Positions 8,435 through 16,044 of a stretch of 64,000 nucleotides of DNA are shown in pieces. This stretch comes from Lachnospiraceae bacterium YSB2008 (GTDB taxonomy: Bacteria; Bacillota; Clostridia; Lachnospirales; Lachnospiraceae). The notes under the pieces were generated by a model. It saw only the letters and a program-made list of their open reading frames with translations. It did not search any database and was not told the DNA's origin. A program made the translations under genes and the position numbers. The stretch covers positions 1 to 64,000 of the forward strand of contig JHWR01000005.1 of NCBI GenBank assembly GCA_000687655.1, written 5' to 3'. Position 1 is the first letter of the stretch. Every line of letters begins with the position of its first letter.

Positions 8435-9820
8435 TTATACTGCAAATCCTCTCTCCCTGATTACGTCAACCACTGAGTCGACATAAGACCTGCACTCCTC
8501 CTCAGAAAGAGCTTCAACCATGACTCTGACAACCGGTTCAGTACCTGATTCTCTGACAAGTATCCTTCCGCTGTCTCCGAGTGCTTCAGCCACTTCCTTC
8601 ACCTTTGCCTGAACAGCTTCGTCATCCTGGGCAGCCTTCTTATCAGTAACACGCACATTTACAAGAACCTGCGGATATACTGTGAAGCCCTCGCAGAGTT
8701 CTGAAAGCTTCTTCTTCTTTGAAAGCATAACCTGCATCATCTTGAGAGATGTAAGGATTCCGTCACCGGTCGTAGCATACTTTGAGAAAATGATATGACC
8801 TGACTGCTCTCCGCCTATAACACATCCATGCTCCATCATGTATTCATATACATACTTGTCGCCTACCTTAGTCTTTGCATAACCTATGCCCTTCTCGTCA
8901 AGTGCCTTATAAAGACCGAAGTTTGACATTACAGTAGTTACGACTGTATTCTCTGCAAGCGCTCCCTTATCCTTAAGATAAGTACCATAGATGTACATGA
9001 TATGATCACCGGATATGATATTGCCCTTTTCATCAACTGCGAGACATCTGTCTGCATCGCCGTCGTAAGCAAATCCGACATCCAATCCATTTTCAACTAC
9101 ATACTTCTGAAGATTCTCTATATGAGTTGAACCTGCATTCTCATTGATATTGATACCATTAGGATCAGCATTGATAACATAGGTCTTTGCACCGAGCGCA
9201 TCAAATACAGCCTTTGCTATAGTCCATGACGCTCCATTTGCACAATCAAGTCCGACCTTCATATCCTTGAAGGAATAAACGCCGAGGGATATAAGGTAAC
9301 CCACATATCTGTTACGGCCTGAGACGTAGTCTACAGTCCTTCCTATGTCATTTCTTTTTGCAAATGGAAGTTCAGTGTAATCGGCATCGAATACATGAAG
9401 CTTACCGTCGATATAGTCTTCGATAAGATTCGTTGTTGCCTCATCCATCTTGTCGCCCTTTGAAGAAATGAGCTTGATACCATTATCATAATATGGATTG
9501 TGACTTGCTGATATCATGATACCGCAATCGAAATCGTCGAGCCTTGTGATATAAGCAACTGAAGGAGTAGTTGTTACGTGAAGCATATATGCATCTGCTC
9601 CTGAAGCAGTTATTCCGCTTACCAGAGAATACTCGAACATATAGCTTGAACGTCTTGTATCCTTACCTATAACAACCTTTGCTCTTTCCTGACTTCCGGA
9701 AATCTTCCTGAGCTGGTTATAATACCAGCCTATGAATCTTCCCACCTTATATGCATGGTCAGCCGTAAGATCAACATTTGCCTCTCCACGGAAACCATCC
9801 GTACCGAAGTATTTTCCCAC
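8435..9820 (-). CDS. glmM: Phosphoglucosamine mutase
   Basis: Interconverts glucosamine-6-phosphate and glucosamine-1-phosphate on the way to UDP-GlcNAc for peptidoglycan. It has 461 residues with the four alpha-D-phosphohexomutase domains: start GKYFGTDGFRG, catalytic phosphoserine loop GIMISASHNPYYDNGIK, metal loop AYDGDADRCLAVD, sugar loop GGEQSGHI and phosphate-binding RESGTEPVVRVM. The start codon is GTG at 9820, fixed by AGGAGG 8 nt upstream. The gene ends just before the hup promoter with no obvious terminator. Confidence 0.96.
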   Translation of the reverse strand: MGKYFGTDGFRGEANVDLTADHAYKVGRFIGWYYNQLRKISGSQERAKVVIGKDTRRSSYMFEYSLVSGITASGADAYMLHVTTTPSVAYITRLDDFDCGIMISASHNPYYDNGIKLISSKGDKMDEATTNLIEDYIDGKLHVFDADYTELPFAKRNDIGRTVDYVSGRNRYVGYLISLGVYSFKDMKVGLDCANGASWTIAKAVFDALGAKTYVINADPNGININENAGSTHIENLQKYVVENGLDVGFAYDGDADRCLAVDEKGNIISGDHIMYIYGTYLKDKGALAENTVVTTVMSNFGLYKALDEKGIGYAKTKVGDKYVYEYMMEHGCVIGGEQSGHIIFSKYATTGDGILTSLKMMQVMLSKKKKLSELCEGFTVYPQVLVNVRVTDKKAAQDDEAVQAKVKEVAEALGDSGRILVRESGTEPVVRVMVEALSEEECRSYVDSVVDVIRERGFAV

Positions 9821-9911
9821 TTCTATGTCCTCCTAATGTGTATATATTATCTGTTTTCTTGAATGAAAAATGTCATATACGACATGCGCAGCACGCAAGC
9901 CGCGAGACATC

Positions 9912-11531
9912 CTACATTACATTCAGATCGTCTGCTGTGATAGTTGTCAGTAAGCCTTCATCCTTATACAGTTCATCAGCAGAAATCTCCATGATACGAT
10001 TTGCCTGTCTGCTTATGACCTTCTCAAAGAAATTCCTTATCTCTCTTGCATTACCGAAGTTTTCTCCAGCCTTCTCTCTTATAGCTGCTATAGCTGAAAG
10101 TACATTTTCATCTATGCCTTCCTCAAGAGTGTAATCCTGCTCGTCCACATAAGTCTTAAATATCGAGAGCAGTTCTTCATCCGAATAATCTTCGAAATGT
10201 ATGTATTTGTTAAACCTTGAACGAAGTCCCGGGTTGGAATCAAGGAACTTCTCCATAAGATCCGGATAACCTGCAACTATGACTATAAGCTCGTCACGTC
10301 TGTCCTCCATAATCTTGAGAAGAGTATCTACTGCTTCCTGTCCGAAGTCGCCTTCATTATCATATACAAGAGTATAAGCTTCATCTATGAAGAGTATACC
10401 TCCCATAGCTTTCTCAGCTACTTCCCTTACCTTCTCTGCAGTCTGACCCATATATCCGGCAACGAGTCCGGAACGGTCTGTCTCTATGAGCTGTCCTGTC
10501 TTCAGAATTCCCATGCTCTTATATATCTTCGCAAGGATTCTGGCTATGGTAGTTTTACCTGTTCCCGGATTTCCCGTAAATACGAGATGCCTTGAAACAG
10601 TTGCAGCCTTAAGGCCTTTTCTTTCTCTTATACGCTGAACCATAAGAAGGTTGACCATATCATGGATTTCCTTCTTAACACATCCAAGACCAATCAGTTC
10701 ATCTATCCTGCTGAGCAGTTCTTCAATCTCCTGTTTACCGGCCATGTTGCTCTGCTCACGCATGGTCTCTCTGTGTTCTATAACACTCTTTGTAAGAGAT
10801 TCTCTTGTGATATCATCTCCGGCATCACGTCTTGCTGTATCGAGATCCTGATCTGACATAGCCATAGCTCCGACTGAAAGTGATCCTCTCTGGAAATCAA
10901 CCTTTTCAGTTGAAGGAGCAGCAGGCTGCACATTTCCTGAAGTCTGTTCGCCTGTCACAGGCACTCTTCCGGCGGAAACACTCTCCTGAGGTGCTCTGAA
11001 ATATCCGCCTTTCTTACTTTCAACCATATTCTCAAGCAGCTCATCTCTCTCTTCTACAGAGAAAATATACTCGAGCGATACATTTGTGAAAAAGTTAAGA
11101 AGCATCACTTCGAACTTAAGTCTGGCGCCGTTACAGTTGATGATCATTCCGCCAAACTGCTTGAAGACATTGTAAAGCGTCCTCGTGTCAGCAAGGAAGC
11201 ACTTGGCACCCATATACTCAGCCTTTTCAAGTCTTGCAACTTCCTGAATGCTCGGCGGGACCTTCTGGAGAAAACTGTCCTCTGACAGATAATCAAGTCC
11301 ATAATTCCTTGCAAGCATAGGATAATCAAGAAGCAGGTTGAATGTCTGGTTTATCATTGTGATTTCATAGCCATCCACATAACCATCGCAGGCCGCAATA
11401 AGGAAGCCCATGTTTATGACTTCAGAACAGAAGGAATAAAAGAAATCCCCCGGGTCGCGGTCTTTCATGTACTTCTCATATTTTTCGCATACAGCTTTTG
11501 CTTTTAATAAACTCTTCTGAATATCTTCCAT
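9912..11531 (-). CDS. AAA+ ATPase of the CbbX/SpoVK family with TerB-like N-terminus
   Basis: A 539-residue cytoplasmic protein. The C-terminal half (about 285-535) is a CbbX/SpoVK-type AAA+ module: Walker A GNPGTGKT at 320-327, GLVAGYMGQT pore-loop segment, Walker B GILFIDEAY at 378-386 and the SRFNKYIHFEDYS arginine-finger region. The first 170 residues contain CDGYVDGYEIT (about 48-58), resembling the metal-binding acidic motif of TerB-like tellurite-resistance domains; this assignment is by motif only. A Ser/Pro/Gln-rich linker joins the halves. It lies 12 bp behind a secreted surface-protein gene whose 3' end supplies a distant GGAG. CbbX-type ATPases remodel partner proteins; the partner here is unknown. 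Confidence 0.8.
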   Translation of the reverse strand: MEDIQKSLLKAKAVCEKYEKYMKDRDPGDFFYSFCSEVINMGFLIAACDGYVDGYEITMINQTFNLLLDYPMLARNYGLDYLSEDSFLQKVPPSIQEVARLEKAEYMGAKCFLADTRTLYNVFKQFGGMIINCNGARLKFEVMLLNFFTNVSLEYIFSVEERDELLENMVESKKGGYFRAPQESVSAGRVPVTGEQTSGNVQPAAPSTEKVDFQRGSLSVGAMAMSDQDLDTARRDAGDDITRESLTKSVIEHRETMREQSNMAGKQEIEELLSRIDELIGLGCVKKEIHDMVNLLMVQRIRERKGLKAATVSRHLVFTGNPGTGKTTIARILAKIYKSMGILKTGQLIETDRSGLVAGYMGQTAEKVREVAEKAMGGILFIDEAYTLVYDNEGDFGQEAVDTLLKIMEDRRDELIVIVAGYPDLMEKFLDSNPGLRSRFNKYIHFEDYSDEELLSIFKTYVDEQDYTLEEGIDENVLSAIAAIREKAGENFGNAREIRNFFEKVISRQANRIMEISADELYKDEGLLTTITADDLNVM

Positions 11532-11543
11532 TACGACGATGTA

Positions 11544-13007
11544 TTACTCCTCGTTCATCTTCTTTCTCTTACCTATAACGTAAGCAGCTCCAACTGAAGT
11601 TAAAAGCATGATTGAAAGGATGAGCGCTGCATTTGTGCTGTCCCCGGTCTTCTTTGCTGTATCAGACTTTGGAGTTTCATCCTTCTTATCTGTCTTTTCT
11701 GCTGCCTTTTCTGCGTCCTTTACATTAAATGTAACGTGCACAGTATCACCATCCGTGAAATATACATTGAGCATATGCTCACCTGCCGGAAGTGTATCAA
11801 GGTATTCCGGCTTAATATTGATGACAGCGCTTCCCTTTGTTAATGATCCCATACCTTCCGGAATATCATTAAGATCTATATCATATCCTTTGCAGTTCTC
11901 ATATGCCTTATCTTCCTCAGCATCGCCCTTGAATATGAATTCAAGCCCTTCATTTGAGCCTTTTGTATATTCAGCACCGGCACCTTTTACAATGTTATAT
12001 ACTGTCTTTCCGCCGGTAGGGTTATCGTCATCATCATTCTTGTCATCATCTTTATTGCCGTCATCAACGTCATCGTTATTGTCGTCATCAACGTCATCGT
12101 TATTGTCGTCATCAACGTCATCGTCATCATCGTCATCGTCTGCATTTTCCTTTTTCTTCCAGTTAGCAGTTACTGTGATAATGCCGTTTTGAGCAATATT
12201 TTCAACTATTTCAACAGTACTACCTGCTTCAAAAAGTGCATCAACGCCACTTACAGTCCAGTGACTGAATTCTTTTCCCTCAGGTGCAGTAAACACAGTT
12301 TTAGACGGTAATCCAAAGATATCACCTAAATATACATTCTCCGTATCAGCAAGTGATCCTGTACCACCATGGGCATCATATTTTACAGTGTATTTCTTTT
12401 TGTCCTTGGCGTTGGCCTTAAGTGTGACTGCATTTGCAGGCATGGTAAATGTTGTTGTTGAACTTGTTGCGTCAGCAAAAGTTACGCCATCCTCTGATGT
12501 CCATTTGTCAAATATTTTATTAGGATCGTCAATAGCATTAGCTACTATTGTAACTGTATCACCATAAGCAGCTTCAGTTACAACAGTATTATTTACATAG
12601 GCTACTCCCCATGTATCATTACCTGTAAAGCTCACACTGAAAAACTGGGACAGGGTCAGACTTATAACTGTTATATCTTCACCATCCTCTATTCTGTCGA
12701 GCTTAGTACAGGCTTTAATTATATATTTATGCCCGACTCCGAGATACCAGGAATTACCCTGAGTTACACTAATTCCATTGCTAGAACCATTAACGCGGTA
12801 CTCAAGTCTGTAACCATTATCTACATGTATTCCCGGAATCTCGTCAGAATCAATAACACTTCCTGTAGCCAGTTTGCCACCACTATATAAACCACTGAGC
12901 AACGGCGTAGTACTTGCCTTCGCCGGAATATCTGCAACTGCGATCACAGAAACTACCATTGCGAGTGCAAGGATAAGTCCCATAATCTTATTCGCGATCT
13001 TCTTCAT
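11544..13007 (-). CDS. Secreted cell-surface protein with InlB-type repeats and acidic linker
   Basis: A 487-residue exported protein. A Sec signal peptide (about 1-32, hydrophobic LILALAMVVSVIAVA then AKA) is followed by bacterial repeat-like folds: residues about 130-205 (DPNKIFDKWTSEDG) and about 208-285 (YDAHGGTGSLADTENVYLGD) are InlB B-repeat/List-Bact type. A very acidic Asp/Asn linker follows (about 288-335), then an Ig-like segment ending in a C-terminal anchor: KKTGDSTN, hydrophobic helix, GKRKK. KTGD is a diverged relative of sortase motifs used in this family, so wall anchoring is plausible but not certain. It has its own sigma-A promoter and is divergent from rubrerythrin. Confidence 0.8.
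   Translation of the reverse strand: MKKIANKIMGLILALAMVVSVIAVADIPAKASTTPLLSGLYSGGKLATGSVIDSDEIPGIHVDNGYRLEYRVNGSSNGISVTQGNSWYLGVGHKYIIKACTKLDRIEDGEDITVISLTLSQFFSVSFTGNDTWGVAYVNNTVVTEAAYGDTVTIVANAIDDPNKIFDKWTSEDGVTFADATSSTTTFTMPANAVTLKANAKDKKKYTVKYDAHGGTGSLADTENVYLGDIFGLPSKTVFTAPEGKEFSHWTVSGVDALFEAGSTVEIVENIAQNGIITVTANWKKKENADDDDDDDDVDDDNNDDVDDDNNDDVDDGNKDDDKNDDDDNPTGGKTVYNIVKGAGAEYTKGSNEGLEFIFKGDAEEDKAYENCKGYDIDLNDIPEGMGSLTKGSAVINIKPEYLDTLPAGEHMLNVYFTDGDTVHVTFNVKDAEKAAEKTDKKDETPKSDTAKKTGDSTNAALILSIMLLTSVGAAYVIGKRKKMNEE
12060..12122. repeat. 24-bp in-frame tandem repeat encoding the acidic linker
   Basis: GTCATCAACGTCATCGTTAT plus TGTC is repeated exactly at 12060-12083 and 12084-12107, and again partially to 12122, flanked by further GTCATC trinucleotides. 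Translated on minus it gives alternating Asp, Val and Asn. Such slippage-prone repeats change linker length between strains. Confidence 0.85.
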
Positions 13008-13077
13008 ATTAATACCTCCCTATGAAGCTCTTCCGAGCATTCACCACATAAAAAAACTTTAATTAACCTCGTGTGCA

Positions 13078-13106
13078 ATTATACTACGCCCACCAACTAT
13101 AAACAA
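13078..13106 (-). promoter_or_regulatory. Sigma-A promoter of the surface-protein gene
   Basis: Minus-strand -35 TTGTTT (13101-13106), 17-bp spacer, perfect -10 TATAAT (13078-13083). The leader to the ATG at 13007 is about 65 nt. Confidence 0.75.
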
Positions 13107-13163
13107 GTTCCGTATGTTTAGTTTTCCATTAAGTCTGTTTTGTTTTCAATTAAATGTAATATA

Positions 13164-13172
13164 TGTTATAAT
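13164..13172 (+). promoter_or_regulatory. Extended -10 promoter of rubrerythrin
   Basis: TGTTATAAT is a perfect -10 (13167-13172) with the extended TGn element. The -35 (TTTCAA, 13144-13149, 17-bp spacer) is poor, as is common with extended -10 promoters. Confidence 0.7.
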
Positions 13173-13243
13173 CCTAAACATACAGTAACAAATGGTGCCT
13201 TAAAGGGCACTCTGAAAAGAACAAAATGGGAGGTTACAACATT

Positions 13244-13783
13244 ATGGCAAACAAATACGCAGGAACACAGACAGAAAAGAACTTACAGGCTGCATTTGCA
13301 GGCGAATCACAGGCTAGGAACAAATATACTTACTTTGCTTCAGTTGCAAAGAAGGAAGGCTTCGAGCAGATAGCTGCTATATTCCTTCACACAGCAGACA
13401 ATGAGAAGGAACATGCAAAGATGTGGTTCAAGGAGCTTGAAGGTATAGGCGATACCAAGGCTAACCTTGCTGCCGCTGCAGACGGCGAGAATTATGAATG
13501 GACCGATATGTATGAGGATTTCGCTAAGACAGCTGAAGAAGAAGGCTTCAAGGCTCTCGCTGCAAAATTCCGTATGGTAGCTGCTATCGAGAAGCTTCAT
13601 GAAGAGCGTTATCGTGCACTCCTTAAGAATGTTGAGATGCAGGAAGTATTTGAGAAGAGTGAAGTTAAGGTTTGGGAATGCCGCAACTGCGGACATGTAG
13701 TAGTCGGAACCAAGGCTCCGGGTATGTGTCCTGTATGTGCTCATCCACAGAGCTTCTTCGAGGTTAGAAGCGAGAACTACTAA
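13244..13783 (+). CDS. rbr: Rubrerythrin
   Basis: Peroxide-reducing diiron protein of 179 residues protecting anaerobes from oxygen stress. The four-helix ferritin-like domain shows the Glu ligands in [11 protein letters not shown], the EKEHAK motif, the [14 protein letters not shown] helix and [10 protein letters not shown]. The C-terminal rubredoxin domain has two Cys pairs, CRNCG and CPVCA, and ends [12 protein letters not shown] as in the family. The ATG at 13244 is chosen because GGGAGG lies 10 nt upstream; an ATG 18 bp earlier would include that site in the coding sequence. It is monocistronic on the plus strand with its own promoter and terminator. Confidence 0.97.
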   Translation: MANKYAGTQTEKNLQAAFAGESQARNKYTYFASVAKKEGFEQIAAIFLHTADNEKEHAKMWFKELEGIGDTKANLAAAADGENYEWTDMYEDFAKTAEEEGFKALAAKFRMVAAIEKLHEERYRALLKNVEMQEVFEKSEVKVWECRNCGHVVVGTKAPGMCPVCAHPQSFFEVRSENY

Positions 13784-13835
13784 ACCGCTTGAAATGTGCC
13801 GTGCTAAACACGGACTGAACAGAAACCCTATACTT

Positions 13836-13867
13836 AAAAAATGGCACCCACGGGTGCCATTTTTTTG
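13836..13867. terminator. Bidirectional terminator between rbr and hemZ
   Basis: ATGGCACC/GGTGCCAT stem with CACG loop, preceded by six A and followed by seven T, so it works for both converging genes. Confidence 0.9.
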
Positions 13868-13892
13868 AACTCATCATTCGTCTCACATGTAT

Positions 13893-15377
13893 TTAATCCA
13901 CATAAAACGCAGCTCTCTTCTTATCTATCATTTTCTCTAGCTTCTGTATATACTCATCTACATCCTTTACATTTGCAACTCTGTCAACGGTCGTATCGCC
14001 GGGATGCACTATCCTCGTTACCGCACCTGCTCCCGCTGCAAGTGTATCGATCTTCTCCTCTATGATCAGAACGTTATATATGCATTCACGTCCCGACTTC
14101 GAGTAACCTACATTTTCAAGATTGCCCGCTATATTTCTCTGTCTGTACAGGTAATATGGAGCATATCCATTCTTCTCCAGAAGCTCTCTGGCCAGGCTGA
14201 GACTTTCTTCCGTCTCGTTGCTTCTCTCTTCGCGGAGTGCCTTCGCCGCCTCACTGTCAACACTTGAAAGTTCTGCCGCTCTCTTCATAGCAAGACTGTG
14301 AAGAGTAATACTCTCCGGAGCCATCTCTATGACTCCTTCTATACTCCTCTGAAATTCAGCCACGCCTTCTCCCGGAAGTCCTGCGATAAGATCCATATTG
14401 ATGTTATCGAATCCACCCTTTCTGGCTATATCGTAGGCATGCTCGAACTGAGCAACCGTATGCTTCCTGCCTATCTTCCGAAGCGTTCCGTTGTTCAGTG
14501 TCTGAGGATTTATGCTTATCCTCGTCACCCCATGCTTCTTCATGGCAGCAAGCTTGTCCCCGGTGATACTGTCAGGTCTTCCTGCTTCAACCGTATATTC
14601 CATAAGGTATGAAAAATCAAAATTATCCTCTATGGCCGTCAGCAGTCTCTCAAGCTCACGTGCAGACAACGATGTCGGTGTACCGCCACCGATATATATA
14701 ACCTTTAGATGTCTGCTTGCACACATAAGCGCAATATTCTGAAGCTCTGTTATGAGAGCATCTATATACTCCGGAACCTTCGATTCGAATCTTTCTATAG
14801 GATAAGCTGCAAATGAACAGTACACGCATCTTGTAGGGCAAAATGGAATGCCCACGTAAAGCGCATAATCCTTCTCCGGATCATATTCTGCGAGAATGGA
14901 CTGCTCATGCTTTGAAACTGTCGTCGCGAGCCTTGCCTTCTCCTTGGAACAGTCATAGGTATGCATGTAGAATTCTTCTATAGCTTCGTCTATAAGTCCT
15001 TCTTTTCTTTTTGCAGTAGCGATCTTCGTCGGTCTCATGCCGGTAAGGCTTCCCCACGGAAGGGTCCTTCCGCTGTACTCAGAAAGCAGCCTGTAGGATC
15101 CAAGCTTAAGTCTGTTGCGGAAGCTCTGCCTGTCTTCGTAATCACCATATATATAAGCAGAAAAGAGCACTCTTCCGTGCTCTTCTATTTTTAGGCATAC
15201 TTCTCTACCCCTGAACAGGGCAGTAAGTATAAATGTAAATTCCTTATAAAGTTTTCTGTCGAGTCCGGCAACTTCCTCCGGTCTCATAGTCTGCTGCTTT
15301 TCTTCAGGGAAGAAAGCCTGCATCATAGCTCTCAGGTCATTTTCGTATAAATCCTTTGACTGAACAAGAAGTACCAT
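13893..15377 (-). CDS. hemZ: HemZ-type radical SAM coproporphyrinogen dehydrogenase family protein
   Basis: A 494-residue radical SAM protein. The iron-sulfur cluster triad is in PFCPTRCVYCSF, followed by the family IGGGTPTSL loop, the EYTVEAGRPDS strand and a HemN C-terminal domain. The long N-terminal extension (about 1-160) distinguishes HemZ from HemN and HemW. Members are described as oxygen-independent coproporphyrinogen III dehydrogenases, though biochemical proof for this subgroup is limited. AAAGGAGG precedes the ATG. It is the last gene of the apt-rel-hydrolase-hemZ operon, a common order in clostridia. Confidence 0.9.
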   Translation of the reverse strand: MVLLVQSKDLYENDLRAMMQAFFPEEKQQTMRPEEVAGLDRKLYKEFTFILTALFRGREVCLKIEEHGRVLFSAYIYGDYEDRQSFRNRLKLGSYRLLSEYSGRTLPWGSLTGMRPTKIATAKRKEGLIDEAIEEFYMHTYDCSKEKARLATTVSKHEQSILAEYDPEKDYALYVGIPFCPTRCVYCSFAAYPIERFESKVPEYIDALITELQNIALMCASRHLKVIYIGGGTPTSLSARELERLLTAIEDNFDFSYLMEYTVEAGRPDSITGDKLAAMKKHGVTRISINPQTLNNGTLRKIGRKHTVAQFEHAYDIARKGGFDNINMDLIAGLPGEGVAEFQRSIEGVIEMAPESITLHSLAMKRAAELSSVDSEAAKALREERSNETEESLSLARELLEKNGYAPYYLYRQRNIAGNLENVGYSKSGRECIYNVLIIEEKIDTLAAGAGAVTRIVHPGDTTVDRVANVKDVDEYIQKLEKMIDKKRAAFYVD

Positions 15378-15407
15378 GGCGAACCTCCTTTTCTGATGAA
15401 AAACATA

Positions 15408-16043
15408 CTATACGAAAAACATGTTGGTCTTTTTCTCACGTCCTATGGTTGATGTCTGGTTATGTCCCGGATAGAGCTTTGTCTCCTCAGGAAGTGTAAG
15501 AAGCTTCTCACTTATTGATGAAAGGAGCAGTTCCCCGTCACCTGTAGGAAAATCAGACCTTCCTATGCTTCCTGCAAAAAGGGTATCTCCGTCAAAGAGA
15601 AGTCCTTCTGCCTCAAAGTAATAACATACTCCGCCCTTTGTATGTCCGGGAACCTCAATGATGGTCATCTTTGTTCCGAGCATATCAAGAACCTCGCCAT
15701 CCTTAACAGTCTTATCTGACTTTACGAATACCGGCTCATCACCGAACATCGCCGAAAGATTGGCAGCGCAGTTTCCGAGAAGCTCATCATCATTCTCGCC
15801 GATAACTACCGGAACATCAGGGAATGCATCCTTCAGTCCATTTACAGCTGCTATATGATCATAATGAGCATGCGTAAGCAGAAATGCCACCGGCTTGTAG
15901 TTCTGATTCTTTATCATCTGAATGAGAAATGCAGCGTTTGCTGCCGGGTCGATTATGACCGCTTCTCTCGTATCAGTATTCACAACGGTATAGCAGTTGG
16001 TTCCAAGAGAACCAAGCACATTTTTAACTACTATAAGGTTCAT
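15408..16043 (-). CDS. Metallo-beta-lactamase-fold hydrolase, glyoxalase II-like
   Basis: A 211-residue cytosolic metallo-hydrolase. The dinuclear zinc motif THAHYDHI, the later PGHTKGGVCYY histidine, DGDTLFAGSIGR aspartate and final PGHNQTS histidine give the complete ligand set of the glyoxalase II/persulfide dioxygenase fold. The true substrate in thiol-poor anaerobes is uncertain. The ATG is one base after the rel stop, with AGGG at the end of rel as ribosome binding site, so expression is coupled to rel. This gene is regularly found between rel and hemZ in clostridia. Confidence 0.88.
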   Translation of the reverse strand: MNLIVVKNVLGSLGTNCYTVVNTDTREAVIIDPAANAAFLIQMIKNQNYKPVAFLLTHAHYDHIAAVNGLKDAFPDVPVVIGENDDELLGNCAANLSAMFGDEPVFVKSDKTVKDGEVLDMLGTKMTIIEVPGHTKGGVCYYFEAEGLLFDGDTLFAGSIGRSDFPTGDGELLLSSISEKLLTLPEETKLYPGHNQTSTIGREKKTNMFFV

Positions 16044-16044
16044 A

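Noticed and set aside
13140-13243. Earlier in-frame ATG at 13226 as the rubrerythrin start
   Set aside because: The ribosome binding site GGGAGG would lie inside the coding sequence; the ATG at 13244 is well spaced and gives the family-typical N-terminus.
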